From assembly GCF_004028155.1 (NCBI RefSeq), contig NZ_SBII01000013.1, forward strand, positions 1 to 64,000: a stretch of 64,000 nt of DNA. Reading direction: 5' to 3'. The first letter of the stretch is position 1. Every line of letters starts with the position of its first letter. The notes beneath the pieces are model-generated. The model searched no databases, was not told the origin of the DNA, and saw only the letters and a list, made by a program, of their open reading frames with translations. The DNA is from Flavobacterium cerinum. Its GTDB lineage: Bacteria; Bacteroidota; Bacteroidia; Flavobacteriales; Flavobacteriaceae. The translations under genes were made by a program, and so were the position numbers. Shown here one piece after another: positions 18,974-26,960 of the stretch.

Positions 18974-18997
18974 AAACCCCGCTTAAAGGCGGGGTTT
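18974..18997 (-). terminator. Intrinsic terminator for the small lipoprotein gene
   Basis: Stem AAACCCCGC / GCGGGGTTT. In the leftward direction the hairpin is followed by TTTTTCTTTT, so it most likely ends transcripts from the gene at 19025-19540. Confidence 0.75.
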
Positions 18998-19024
18998 ACT
19001 ATTGGGGTAAGATGAAAATTGAGA

Positions 19025-19540
19025 TTATTGTTTTTTCATTGCAAATTTTTCGGTGGCAGGTTTGCCTTTTTGTGTACCGAATATCTCTGCTACAACTGAA
19101 TCATTTCCAATTTTGTTATATACTATCTTGTTTGGATAGTCGTGTGCCGGGTTTTCAAAAATAATGGTAGTATCACTTATGGATGTCATATCAAACCTTA
19201 CCGGTTTTTCGTTGTTTTGCCCGGGAACAGATACTATATAAGTTAATTTGTCATTTTCCTGTACCAGATCTACTTTTTCTGAAAATACGGTGTCTTTTCC
19301 GCCTACAACAAAATAGGTTTCACCTTTATAAACAGAATCGTTGGCTTTTGTCCAGGTTTCGGTAAGGCTTCCTTCTTTAGAAGTATGTCCCCAATTACCA
19401 ATAAGCCAGTTGGTTTTATCCATATGTACATAAGTCTTAACTGGTGCTGAGGTTTTTGTCTCTGTTACTTTTGTTTCCTGTTTGCAGGAGAACAGGCTGT
19501 ATAGCATTACTGCTGATAAAATTAAAGTAGTTTTTTTCAT
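19025..19540 (-). CDS. Small lipoprotein, DUF6265-like
   Basis: 171 residues from the ATG at 19540; the longer frame adds nine residues before the signal peptide. The signal peptide MKKTTLILSAVMLYSLFSC ends in a lipobox (LFSC). The mature part begins with a linker rich in Thr/Lys and then contains WLIGNWGHTSKEGSLTETW and FENPAHDYPNKIVYNK, features of the DUF6265 group (a lipocalin-like small barrel). Function unknown. It lies 69 bp downstream of an AraC gene on the same strand. Confidence 0.75.
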   Translation of the reverse strand: MKKTTLILSAVMLYSLFSCKQETKVTETKTSAPVKTYVHMDKTNWLIGNWGHTSKEGSLTETWTKANDSVYKGETYFVVGGKDTVFSEKVDLVQENDKLTYIVSVPGQNNEKPVRFDMTSISDTTIIFENPAHDYPNKIVYNKIGNDSVVAEIFGTQKGKPATEKFAMKKQ

Positions 19541-19609
19541 AATTGTTTGGTTTGCTTTATACTGCAAAGATGAGGTTTGGCTAAAAGCAAAAATTGTAAA
19601 AAGGCGACA

Positions 19610-20428
19610 TTAGTCGGTAAAGCTAAAATGTTTTACCATTTCCAGATTTTCAGAGAAGTACTGCTTTGGGTTTAAGCCTGTAAAATCTTTAAAGTCTTTT
19701 ATAAAATGTGCCTGATCGTAAAAGCCGCCTTCGTAAGCTACGGTTGTAAAACTTTTAAACTCTTTATTTTCTATAAGCTGTAATATATTCTGGAACCTAA
19801 TAACACGTGCAAGCAGTTTTGGAGAAATGCCCACGGCTGCTGTAAACCTGCGTTCCAGTTGTCTTTTACCTATTTCAAGTTCGTCTGCAAGTCTATCTAT
19901 AGATATGGCGCCGATACTTTTTTCCATGGCATCTACACAATACTCAACAGGGGCATTGTCTATTTTTAATGCCTGTCGCTTACTTAGCAGAAATTTTTCG
20001 AGTACAATTATACGCTCATGATGGTCACTACAGGAGAGCATATCTGTTTCGAGTTGTTCACCATCTTTTCCCCAAACTTCACTCATAGTGAGTAGGTTTC
20101 CGGTAAAAGAATCGACATCAAAATCGATGAAAGGCTGCAATCCGGCGGGATGAAGCCGTGCACTAAATACGGATATTTTGCCGAGCGCCTGCAATTCAAA
20201 ATAAGTTTTAAGCTGTCCGTGTACAAAGCAGGGAGGCTGTATATGGAAGTCTACATCGTTATCAAATTTTTTAAACTTGTCCGAACAGTTAAAAATAAGC
20301 TCAATGCATCCGTCGGGAAAAATTCTTTCCCTTTCATGCGGGTCTTCATTATCTGTATTGTCAAGGCTCCAGTACTTGCGTACCTGTTTGGAAAGAGCAG
20401 GAGAAGGTGTGTAAACTTCGTATTTCAT
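19610..20428 (-). CDS. AraC family transcriptional regulator
   Basis: 272 residues. N-terminal DUF6597-like cupin region (VRKYWSLDNTDNE... RIFPDGCIELIFNCSD... FVHGQLKTYFEL) followed by the AraC DNA-binding domain: DRLADELEIGKRQLERRFTAAVGISPKLLARVIRFQNIL, then FTTVAYEGGFYDQAHFIKDFKDFTGLNPKQYF. It is the same architecture as the regulator at 17424-18233, but the two differ substantially in sequence. Downstream lies the small lipoprotein gene. Confidence 0.88.
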   Translation of the reverse strand: MKYEVYTPSPALSKQVRKYWSLDNTDNEDPHERERIFPDGCIELIFNCSDKFKKFDNDVDFHIQPPCFVHGQLKTYFELQALGKISVFSARLHPAGLQPFIDFDVDSFTGNLLTMSEVWGKDGEQLETDMLSCSDHHERIIVLEKFLLSKRQALKIDNAPVEYCVDAMEKSIGAISIDRLADELEIGKRQLERRFTAAVGISPKLLARVIRFQNILQLIENKEFKSFTTVAYEGGFYDQAHFIKDFKDFTGLNPKQYFSENLEMVKHFSFTD

Positions 20429-20470
20429 ATGCTTTTAAAAAGGTAAATATATGGCTTTTAGAAAATAAAA

Positions 20471-20493
20471 CAGCAGGTATAAGGTACCTGCTG
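20471..20493 (-). terminator. Intrinsic terminator for the flavin oxidoreductase gene
   Basis: CAGCAGGTA pairs with TACCTGCTG around a five-base loop; read leftward it is followed by TTTTATTTT. Confidence 0.75.
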
Positions 20494-20522
20494 CTGAAAC
20501 TAATATGATCTGGGATGAGGCC

Positions 20523-21536
20523 TTAAAAAGCTGCCATACACATTTCATTGTTGATGCTAACAGCTGCCTTAGTGCCGCCTTCTACAGCTGTAACTACTGC
20601 ACGGGCAGGAGTAATGCAGTCTCCGCTGGCATAAATACCGGGAACACTTGTTTTCTTGAACTCATCGACTACAATAAATCCCTGTTCAGTTAAAGTGCAG
20701 CCTAATTCCGTGGGTAAGCTGCTGTGTTGTTCTATCGGTATTTTTGCATACATAGCTTTAAAGGGGTGGACATCACCATTTTTTAGAGTAACGCTCTGCA
20801 AATAACCCTTTTCGTGCTGCAGGCTGCTTATCTCGGTTTCAATAATTTTAATATTGTGCTTTTTAAACTTTTCATGCTGTTCCTGGGTAAGCGTTGATTT
20901 TCCGTTAGTAAAAAGTGTAAGGTCTTTTGTCCACTGCATTAACATCTGACCCATATGATAGGCTATATCTCCATTGGCCATAAGTGCTGTTTTTTGTCCT
21001 TTAACTTCATAGCCATGGCAGTAAGGGCAGTGAATTACAGATATCCCCCAGCATGATGAGAAACCTTCGATATTTGGCATAATGTCTCTTACACCACTGG
21101 CAAATAATAGCTTTTGTGCTGAATAGTTCTTACCGCTTTCGGTAGTGATTTCAAAACCTTCTGCGGTTTTTACTGCCTTAATAACTTTATCATTCTTAAA
21201 AGTTATTGACGGATATTTTAATACCTGCTCTTTTGCTTTCTCTGCTATTGCTGCGGGTGTTTCGCCATCCTGTGTAAGGAAGTTGTGCGAGTGTGGTGTC
21301 TGGATATTGCAGGGCTTACCAGTGTCCAGGATCAGGATAGTGCGTGAAGCTCTTCCTAAGGCCATGCCTGCTGAAAGTCCGGAATAGCTGCCTCCAATAA
21401 TAATAACTTCGTATGTGTTGTCTTTCATAGTTTTAAATATGGATTGTGTTAGTAATGTAACTGGAAGGCAAACTGCTGTTGCAGCGAGGCTTCCAGTTTT
21501 TATAAACTGTCTTCTGGTTGCTTTTTTGAGGCTCAT
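20523..21536 (-). CDS. Thioredoxin-reductase-like NAD(P)/FAD oxidoreductase with an apparent Tat signal
   Basis: 337 residues from the ATG at 21536. The N-terminus MSLKKATRRQFIKTGSLAAT plus a hydrophobic stretch looks like a twin-arginine signal; a start at 21428 (MKDNTYEVIIIGG) would give the usual cytosolic enzyme. The FAD-binding GGSYSG is at about 48-53, and a redox CPYC pair at Cys170/Cys173 lies where thioredoxin reductases carry CxxC; GDC near the C-terminus is the second FAD motif. Homologues are annotated as flavin disulfide reductases without defined partner. It is divergent from a Fur-family gene, with tandem palindromes overlapping its promoter. Confidence 0.83.
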   Translation of the reverse strand: MSLKKATRRQFIKTGSLAATAVCLPVTLLTQSIFKTMKDNTYEVIIIGGSYSGLSAGMALGRASRTILILDTGKPCNIQTPHSHNFLTQDGETPAAIAEKAKEQVLKYPSITFKNDKVIKAVKTAEGFEITTESGKNYSAQKLLFASGVRDIMPNIEGFSSCWGISVIHCPYCHGYEVKGQKTALMANGDIAYHMGQMLMQWTKDLTLFTNGKSTLTQEQHEKFKKHNIKIIETEISSLQHEKGYLQSVTLKNGDVHPFKAMYAKIPIEQHSSLPTELGCTLTEQGFIVVDEFKKTSVPGIYASGDCITPARAVVTAVEGGTKAAVSINNEMCMAAF

Positions 21537-21543
21537 AATTTGG

Positions 21544-21573
21544 CAAATGTAAATAAATTTCGTATTATTGCAA
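21544..21573 (-). promoter_or_regulatory. Promoter of the flavin oxidoreductase gene (TTG-N19-TACATTTG)
   Basis: Read leftward, TTG at 21573-21571 is followed after 19 bp by TACATTTG at 21551-21544, a full match to the Bacteroidota -33/-7 pattern. The start site would fall within a few bases of the ATG at 21536, giving an almost leaderless message if that start is used. The -33 element lies inside the first palindrome. Confidence 0.6.
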
Positions 21574-21611
21574 CATGATTGCATTAATTTATTGCAATTT
21601 AATTGCGTTAA
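21565..21611. promoter_or_regulatory. Two tandem 23-bp palindromic operators between divergent genes
   Basis: Copies at 21565-21587 and 21589-21611 share the form TTATTGCAA-N5-TTGCrTTAA, agree at 19 of 23 positions and are one base apart. Each is a near-perfect inverted repeat. Length, symmetry and position next to a Fur-family gene suggest they are its binding sites, covering the oxidoreductase promoter and the regulator's own start region. This is inference; I cannot say which metal or signal is involved. Confidence 0.65.
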
Positions 21612-21615
21612 CGAA

Positions 21616-21990
21616 ATGAAGAGAAGAAACACCCCCGCAAAAAATACGATCCTGACGCTGCTAAAGTCGGCGAATGCTGCAATGAGCCAGGAAATGATTG
21701 AGACCAGTATTAAAGGAGAAATGGACAGGGTTACTATTTACCGTGTGCTTAATAGCTTTTGCGAAGATGGTATTACCCATAAAATACTTGCCGATGATGG
21801 TAAATATTATTTTGCGCTATGCCTTAGCTGCAAAGAAGAAGAGCACGATCATGACCATTTTCATTTTAGATGCATTACCTGCCAAAAGGTAGAATGCCTT
21901 GAAGAACATGTTGCTCTAAAACTGCCTCAGGGTTATGTTCAAAAAAGCATTACGAGCTGGGTTACGGGGTATTGCAGTGCATGTTCATAA
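21616..21990 (+). CDS. Fur family transcriptional regulator
   Basis: 124 residues from the ATG at 21616. The frame could start earlier, but that would run through both palindromic operators and add 16 residues outside the family. The winged helix lies at about 10-60, with MDRVTIYRVLNSFCEDGITHKI as the recognition part. The metal part has a His-rich HDHDHFHF segment and three CxxC pairs (Cys69/72, 86/89, 120/123). The class (Fur, Zur, PerR) cannot be set from sequence alone; the cysteine pairs suggest a structural zinc. Divergent from the flavin oxidoreductase. Confidence 0.87.
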   Translation: MKRRNTPAKNTILTLLKSANAAMSQEMIETSIKGEMDRVTIYRVLNSFCEDGITHKILADDGKYYFALCLSCKEEEHDHDHFHFRCITCQKVECLEEHVALKLPQGYVQKSITSWVTGYCSACS

Positions 21991-22021
21991 AAGGAACAGT
22001 TTTTGTATTACACATACTATA

Positions 22022-22050
22022 TTGAGAATCAAAAAAAATACGTAATTTTG
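22022..22050 (+). promoter_or_regulatory. prfA promoter (TTG-N18-TAATTTTG)
   Basis: TTG at 22022-22024 and TAATTTTG at 22043-22050 fit the Bacteroidota -33/-7 pattern, 25 bp before the prfA ATG. Confidence 0.6.
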
Positions 22051-22075
22051 CACCTCCAAATAAGGAATTAAAAAT

Positions 22076-23146
22076 ATGTTAGACAGGTTACAAATAATAA
22101 AGCAGCGTTTTGATGAGATATCAGACTTAATAATCCAACCGGATATTATCTCTGATCAAAAACGTTATGTACAGTTAAACAAAGAATATAAAGATCTTAA
22201 AGCCCTTGCCGAAAAGCGTGACGAATACTTAAAGCTTACAGGTAATATGGAAGAAGCCAACGAAATTATTGCCGATGGCAGTGATGCCGAAATGGTGGAA
22301 ATGGCTAAAATGGAATTGGATGAAGCCAAGAAAAGGCTTCCTGAACTTGAAGATGAGATTAAATTCTTACTGATACCGAAAGATCCTGAAGATGCTAAGA
22401 ATGTAATGGTAGAGATCCGTGCCGGTACAGGTGGTGATGAAGCCAGTATATTTGCAGGAGATCTTTTCAGGATGTATACAAAATACTGTGAAGACAAAGG
22501 CTGGAGAACCAGTGTTGTAGATATGAATGAAGGAACATCGGGTGGTTTTAAAGAGGTGATCTTTGAAGTTACTGGTGATGATGTTTACGGAACACTTAAG
22601 TTTGAAGCTGGTGTACACCGTGTTCAACGTGTACCGCAAACGGAAACTCAGGGTCGAGTACATACTTCTGCTGCTACAGTAATGGTGCTTCCGGAAGCTG
22701 AAGAATTTGATGTACAGATTGACATGAATGATGTTCGTATTGACTTCTTCTGTTCTTCAGGACCAGGTGGACAGTCGGTAAATACAACAAAATCTGCTGT
22801 TCGTATGACACACGTTCCTACAGGACTTGTAGCACAGTGTCAGGATGAAAAATCGCAGCACAAAAATAAAGATAAAGCTTTACAAGTACTACGTTCACGT
22901 TTGTATGAAATGGAACTTGCCAAGAAGCAGGAAATTGATGCAGCAAAACGTACCTCTCAGGTAAGTAGTGGTGACCGTTCGGCTAAGATCCGTACGTACA
23001 ACTACTCACAAGGGCGTGTTACCGATCACAGAATAGGATTAAGTATGTTTGACCTTGATGGTTTCATGAACGGAAACATCCACAAAATGATCGATGAACT
23101 TCAGTTAGTAAATAATACAGAGAAGCTTAAAGAAAGCGAATATTAA
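22076..23146 (+). CDS. prfA: Peptide chain release factor 1
   Basis: 356 residues. RF1 recognises UAA and UAG at the ribosomal A site and triggers peptide release. The GGQ catalytic motif is at residues 231-233 ([17 protein letters not shown]). The codon-reading tripeptide is P-Q-T at 187-189, of the PxT type that marks RF1, not the SPF of RF2. The RAGTGGDEA segment (115-123) and the length are those of full-length RF1. Its own promoter precedes it and a terminator follows, so it is probably monocistronic. Confidence 0.97.
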   Translation: MLDRLQIIKQRFDEISDLIIQPDIISDQKRYVQLNKEYKDLKALAEKRDEYLKLTGNMEEANEIIADGSDAEMVEMAKMELDEAKKRLPELEDEIKFLLIPKDPEDAKNVMVEIRAGTGGDEASIFAGDLFRMYTKYCEDKGWRTSVVDMNEGTSGGFKEVIFEVTGDDVYGTLKFEAGVHRVQRVPQTETQGRVHTSAATVMVLPEAEEFDVQIDMNDVRIDFFCSSGPGGQSVNTTKSAVRMTHVPTGLVAQCQDEKSQHKNKDKALQVLRSRLYEMELAKKQEIDAAKRTSQVSSGDRSAKIRTYNYSQGRVTDHRIGLSMFDLDGFMNGNIHKMIDELQLVNNTEKLKESEY

Positions 23147-23150
23147 TATC

Positions 23151-23174
23151 AATCCCGCTCCGGCGGGATTTTTT
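23151..23174 (+). terminator. Intrinsic terminator after prfA
   Basis: AATCCCGC-TCCG-GCGGGATT followed by TTTT. Confidence 0.88.
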
Positions 23175-23200
23175 ATGATATTTTAAATCTAAAGTGAAAT

Positions 23201-23271
23201 GTTATTCTGAGCGATTTGCAACGCGGTCAAACGATCTCGGGTAGAGATTTCTTTATCTGTTCGAAATGACA
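23201..23271. repeat. Dispersed intergenic repeat, copy 1
   Basis: Begins GTTATTCTGAGCGA and ends TTCGAAATGACAG, so the two ends are imperfect inverted copies of each other (consensus TGTCATTCTGA / TCGAAATGACA). The interior contains an AGAGATTTCTTTATCT-like core. A second copy is at 24163-24237 and a partial one at 58741-58775. Non-coding. Confidence 0.65.
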
Positions 23272-23283
23272 GAACAAAATCTG

Positions 23284-23291
23284 TATTTTTG
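23284..23291 (+). promoter_or_regulatory. Promoter -7 element (TATTTTTG) for pyrF
   Basis: TATTTTTG matches TAnnTTTG, 52 bp before the ATG. It directly follows the dispersed repeat; no good -33 TTG is seen. Confidence 0.45.
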
Positions 23292-23343
23292 CAATCGTAA
23301 TTATTAAATCAAACTGCCCAGGCAGCAACCATAAATTTGTAGC

Positions 23344-24156
23344 ATGACAACAGAGCAGCTTTATAGCCAGATTCAGCAAAAAAAATCATTCCTGTGCATT
23401 GGCCTGGATGTAGACCTTACCAAAATACCACAACATTTATTAGCTACTGAAGATCCGATCTTTGAGTTTAATAAAGCGATTATTGATGCTACTCATGATC
23501 TTGCTGTTTCCTATAAACCTAATACTGCTTTCTATGAGGCATACGGACTTAAAGGCTGGATGTCATTAGAAAAAACAATAAAATACCTTAACGAAAAGCA
23601 TCCTGAAATATTTACTATTGCTGATGCGAAACGTGGTGATATTGGTAATACATCGACCATGTATGCTAAAGCATTTTTGGAAGACCTTAATTTCGATTCG
23701 GTTACTGTTGCACCTTATATGGGTAAAGACAGTGTTGAACCGTTTCTTGCTTTTAAAGATAAATTTACCATTCTGCTGGCCTTAACATCTAACGAAGGTG
23801 CTTTTGATTTTCAAACGAAAACAAACGGTGAGCAAGAACTATACAAGACGGTTTTAGAGACTTCTAAAAACTGGAAAAACAGTGAAAATTTAATGTATGT
23901 GGTAGGAGCTACCAAAGCGGAGTATTTTACTGAGATCCGTAAGATTGTACCAAATAGTTTCTTACTTGTGCCCGGAGTTGGTGCTCAGGGTGGAAGCCTG
24001 AAGGAAGTATGTAAATATGGTATGAATGATACAGTAGGTTTGCTTATCAACTCATCAAGAGGTATTATATATGCATCTGCCGGAGAAGATTTTGCTGAAA
24101 AAGCAAGAGAAGAAGCACTTAAAATGCAGCATGAAATGGAAGCTTTGCTTAAATAA
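23344..24156 (+). CDS. pyrF: Orotidine 5'-phosphate decarboxylase (type 2 family)
   Basis: 270 residues. It converts OMP to UMP, the last step of de novo pyrimidine synthesis. The family core [10 protein letters not shown] is at residues 94-103 and carries the catalytic Asp/Lys/Asp set; [14 protein letters not shown] at 16-29 and [13 protein letters not shown] near 210 are also typical. Its ~270-residue length indicates the longer type 2 form rather than the ~230-residue E. coli type. It stands alone between two copies of a dispersed repeat. Confidence 0.96.
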   Translation: MTTEQLYSQIQQKKSFLCIGLDVDLTKIPQHLLATEDPIFEFNKAIIDATHDLAVSYKPNTAFYEAYGLKGWMSLEKTIKYLNEKHPEIFTIADAKRGDIGNTSTMYAKAFLEDLNFDSVTVAPYMGKDSVEPFLAFKDKFTILLALTSNEGAFDFQTKTNGEQELYKTVLETSKNWKNSENLMYVVGATKAEYFTEIRKIVPNSFLLVPGVGAQGGSLKEVCKYGMNDTVGLLINSSRGIIYASAGEDFAEKAREEALKMQHEMEALLK

Positions 24157-24162
24157 AAACGG

Positions 24163-24237
24163 TTTGTCATTCTGAACATAACAAATTGAAGTTGGAGAAT
24201 CTCATTACGATTTCCCCGCTGCAGTCGAAATGACAAA
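24163..24237. repeat. Dispersed intergenic repeat, copy 2
   Basis: Begins TTTGTCATTCTGA and ends GTCGAAATGACAAA; the outer 11-12 bases are imperfect inverted repeats. The interior has GGAGAATCTCATTACG. Fills almost all of the gap between pyrF and the next gene. Confidence 0.7.
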
Positions 24238-24252
24238 GTACTACTCAAAAAA

Positions 24253-25059
24253 ATGAAAACATATACGGATCAAATAGGTAATACTATAACGCTGGCTGCA
24301 ACGCCAATGCGCATTGTATCTCTAGTACCTTCGCAAACTGAATTATTGTTTGACCTGGGATTGGAAGACAGGCTTGTGGGAATTACCAAATTCTGTATGC
24401 ATCCGTACCATTTAAAATCGACCAAAAAGATAATAGGCGGTACTAAAAAAGTGCATGTAGAAAAAATAAGGCTCTTACAGCCGGATATTATTATTGCCAA
24501 CAAAGAGGAGAATACTGAGGAGATCGTTGAAGCAATGAAAGAAATTGCACCTGTATGGGTTAGTAATATTGTTACTATTGAAGACAATATCGAGATGATC
24601 GAAGAGTTGGGTAAAATATTTGCAGTACGCACATCGGCAAGGCAATGGATTGATAAAATAAACTTTGGCCTTGAAGATTTTAAAAAATTTATAAGTGACA
24701 AAGAAGTAAAAAGGGCAGCCTATTTTATTTGGAAAAATCCATATATGGTTGCCGGTAACGATACATTTGTAAACGAATTGTTGAAGCTGAATAAGCTGTC
24801 TAATATTTATCAAGCGAATGAAGGCCGTTATCCTGAAGTAATTGTCCAGAAGATGAAGATACAGGGCGACCCGCAGGTGTTGCTATTGTCATCTGAACCT
24901 TTTCCTTTTAAGGATGAAGACGCTTTCGAACTGGGACGCCACACCCACCATGCACAAACTATTTTTGTGGATGGCGAGATGTTCTCATGGTATGGAAGCA
25001 GGCTGGTAAAAGCATTTCCTTACTTTAAACAATTGCGCGATAGGCTGGTTAACGATTAA
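24253..25059 (+). CDS. Helical-backbone metal-receptor (BtuF/FhuD-like) protein without signal peptide
   Basis: 268 residues of periplasmic-binding fold class III: RIVSLVPSQTELLFDLGLEDRLVGIT (about 20-45) and KKVHVEKIRLLQPDIIIANKEENT (about 67-90) are the usual N-terminal lobe, and PFPFKDEDAFEL comes late. Homologues are annotated as ABC-transporter or cobalamin-binding components. Unlike true binding proteins it starts directly with the domain (MKTYTDQIGNTITLA) and has neither signal peptide nor lipobox, so it is predicted cytosolic. No permease or ATPase gene is adjacent. Confidence 0.78.
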   Translation: MKTYTDQIGNTITLAATPMRIVSLVPSQTELLFDLGLEDRLVGITKFCMHPYHLKSTKKIIGGTKKVHVEKIRLLQPDIIIANKEENTEEIVEAMKEIAPVWVSNIVTIEDNIEMIEELGKIFAVRTSARQWIDKINFGLEDFKKFISDKEVKRAAYFIWKNPYMVAGNDTFVNELLKLNKLSNIYQANEGRYPEVIVQKMKIQGDPQVLLLSSEPFPFKDEDAFELGRHTHHAQTIFVDGEMFSWYGSRLVKAFPYFKQLRDRLVND

Positions 25060-25074
25060 TTTTTTAAAAGTCTG

Positions 25075-25104
25075 TTGCGAAAGAAATAAAATTCTATATT
25101 TTTG
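25075..25104 (+). promoter_or_regulatory. Promoter (TTG-N19-TATTTTTG)
   Basis: TTG at 25075-25077 and TATTTTTG at 25097-25104, exactly 19 bp apart. This places transcription start upstream of the ATG at 25129 and rules out the alternative TTG start at 25102. Confidence 0.65.
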
Positions 25105-25128
25105 AATTCTGGATTATATAACTACACC

Positions 25129-25863
25129 ATGAAAAATATACTTACACTCTTATTTGCTTTTATAGTATTTGGTCTTACTGCTCAAACTAAAAAAATGGTT
25201 CCGGGTAATCCTGCCATTGAAACCAAATGGATCAAGAATGAGAAATACCAGATGTCATGGATGGCTCTAAGAGGTGAAGCAGAAAAGTATATAGTGGCGA
25301 GGATAAACTATCAGGTCGTTGCCGGCCCGAACAAGTTATCAATATTGAGTAGTGTTGACGTTAATAAGGCAACAACAAAATGGATAGATTCTACCATTGT
25401 GGCTATACCGTCTCTTAAGCCAATACATCATTATTCTGATAACTTAGAGCGAGGCGTTTCTTTATATTTTGGTAAAAAAGTTACCGGGAAATATGAAGAC
25501 AAAGCAACGAAGCAGAAATCTGTAATTGATGATGCGGTTACAGGAGAGTATTTTGATAGTAATTTTTTACCTTATTTAATACGATTGCTGCCACTTAAAG
25601 AAGGATATACTCAGGAAATAGTTACGTATGACTATAGCTCTGCAAAAAAAGGATTGCTTACGGTTTCCATTACAAAAGTAAAATCGGGTACTTACCAAAC
25701 TAAAAAAGGAGATGTGCCTGTATGGATTGTAAGTTCTGTAGAAACGATTAAAGGCCAGCAAAATAATGTTGACTATTACATTGGAAAGAAAGACAGAGCG
25801 TTTTGGAAACAGGATATTTTTGATGGCTATCAAGCAACGCGTATTGAGCGTTTGGAGTATTAA
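25129..25863 (+). CDS. Exported protein of unknown function (DUF3108-like)
   Basis: 244 residues from the ATG at 25129, which begins a signal peptide (MKNILTLLFAFIVFGLTAQ). The mature domain is beta-rich, with YQMSWMALRGEAEKYIVARINYQV, YSDNLERGVSLYFGKKVTG and WIVSSVETIKGQQNNVDYYIGKKDRAFWKQ, resembling the DUF3108 type of periplasmic beta-barrel-like proteins; the match is tentative. Its stop directly abuts that of the convergent thioredoxin-like gene. Confidence 0.7.
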   Translation: MKNILTLLFAFIVFGLTAQTKKMVPGNPAIETKWIKNEKYQMSWMALRGEAEKYIVARINYQVVAGPNKLSILSSVDVNKATTKWIDSTIVAIPSLKPIHHYSDNLERGVSLYFGKKVTGKYEDKATKQKSVIDDAVTGEYFDSNFLPYLIRLLPLKEGYTQEIVTYDYSSAKKGLLTVSITKVKSGTYQTKKGDVPVWIVSSVETIKGQQNNVDYYIGKKDRAFWKQDIFDGYQATRIERLEY

Positions 25864-26301
25864 TTATTTAGACATTTCCTTAAAAAGACTCACGTATTCC
25901 TGTGGCGTTTCAAGATCTTCATAACCATTTTTTTTAATCACTCTTCCATTTTTGTCTAACATTACAAAATAAGGGAAGAAGCCGTCGCGGTTATATCTTT
26001 CGGCAAGTATCATTTTTATATCGTTCACATTGACGGGTTCAGGAATACCTTTTTTCTGAAGAAAATCGGCGCGCAATAATACCCAGTTTTTATCGGCAGC
26101 AGCCTTGAACTCTTCACTTGGCCAGATTTCTTTCTCCATGTACATGCAGGGCATACACCAGTCTGATCCTGTAAAAACCAATAGTATTGTTTTGTTTGAG
26201 GCCGCAGCCTTTCTTTTTGCAACATCCAGGTCGGTATTCCAGTCCTGGGCAAATACAACCCCATGCATTATAAGGCATAATATAAATACGCTCTTTTTCA
26301 C
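25864..26301 (-). CDS. Exported thioredoxin-family protein
   Basis: 145 residues with a signal peptide (MKKSVFILCLIMHGVVFAQ). The redox site is SDWCMPC (Cys49, Cys52) in a thioredoxin_7-like fold; cis-proline region FFPYFVMLDKNGRVI follows at about 108-122. It probably acts on disulfides in the periplasm. Convergent with the gene at 25129, with zero bases between stops, so neither has room for a conventional terminator. Confidence 0.85.
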   Translation of the reverse strand: MKKSVFILCLIMHGVVFAQDWNTDLDVAKRKAAASNKTILLVFTGSDWCMPCMYMEKEIWPSEEFKAAADKNWVLLRADFLQKKGIPEPVNVNDIKMILAERYNRDGFFPYFVMLDKNGRVIKKNGYEDLETPQEYVSLFKEMSK

Positions 26302-26376
26302 TTCTCCTGATTTTTGGCAAAAATAGAAAACTAATATCTTTAAAGGACAGGATATTAAATAAATTTACCAAATAAT

Positions 26377-26403
26377 AAAACCACTGTTTTATACAGTGGT
26401 TTT
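26377..26403 (-). terminator. Intrinsic terminator for the DoxX-like gene
   Basis: AAAACCACTGT pairs with ACAGTGGTTTT; read leftward the hairpin is followed by a short T-rich stretch. Confidence 0.75.
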
Positions 26404-26427
26404 ATGTTGGTTATCAAATGCCTATCA

Positions 26428-26835
26428 TTATTTTTTAACGATAATGCCTTTCCAATCTTTATAATGATAAGTAAAAATTAATACTGCTATTACTAACGGT
26501 ATACCTGTTTCTACTAATTCATGAGGTCTGTTGTCTACAAAAGCATGCAGTAAAAAAATAGTAATAATTACCGGTAATAAAACAATTACGCCAAGAAGCC
26601 TTGTTCTTGGAAATACAAGCAATACTCCTGCAAGCACTTCAAGGAAGCCTACAATTTTAGTAAAACCCGACCCACATAATGCAGACATAAGGTTCATGTA
26701 TTCCTGTGGCAGCGTACTGTCCGGCCCATAAACTTTACAAGGTGATAAAAAATGCTTGTCTACACCTTTGTAAATAAAAAATATACCTAATGCAGCACTT
26801 AGTATCGCTACGAGAATTGGTAAGAATGTTTTCAT
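26428..26835 (-). CDS. DoxX-like membrane protein
   Basis: 135 residues from the ATG at 26835 (the longer frame adds 12). Four membrane spans, with the first beginning at residue 4 (FLPILVAILSAALGIFFIYKGVDKHF). GFLEVLAGVLLVFPRTRLLGVIVLLPVI around residues 63-92 is a recognisable DoxX-type segment. DoxX-like proteins have diverse or unknown roles in the inner membrane. It is divergent from the outer-membrane barrel gene at 26961. Confidence 0.78.
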   Translation of the reverse strand: MKTFLPILVAILSAALGIFFIYKGVDKHFLSPCKVYGPDSTLPQEYMNLMSALCGSGFTKIVGFLEVLAGVLLVFPRTRLLGVIVLLPVIITIFLLHAFVDNRPHELVETGIPLVIAVLIFTYHYKDWKGIIVKK

Positions 26836-26902
26836 AATAATGGTTTTATTGGTTGAAATAATAGAGGTCAAAAATATTTAAATAAATGTTAAAAATAAAA
26901 TT

Positions 26903-26943
26903 TATTTAGACTTGTTACAAATAGAAAAATAATTATAGCTTTG
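26903..26943 (+). promoter_or_regulatory. Promoter with embedded imperfect palindrome upstream of the barrel-imelysin operon
   Basis: TTG at 26912-26914 and TAGCTTTG at 26936-26943 form a promoter with a 21-bp spacer. The -33 TTG lies in the centre of the imperfect 21-bp palindrome TATTTAGAC-TTG-TTACAAATA (26903-26923), with perfect 5-bp outer arms. A repressor bound here would block the promoter. Iron control (Fur- or DtxR-like) is a guess from the imelysin gene downstream. Confidence 0.5.
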
Positions 26944-26960
26944 CCGCATATTTAAATTAT

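Noticed and set aside
21568..21615. Earlier start for the Fur-family gene
   Set aside because: It would read through both palindromic operators and add residues outside the family; the ATG at 21616 fits the usual N-terminus.
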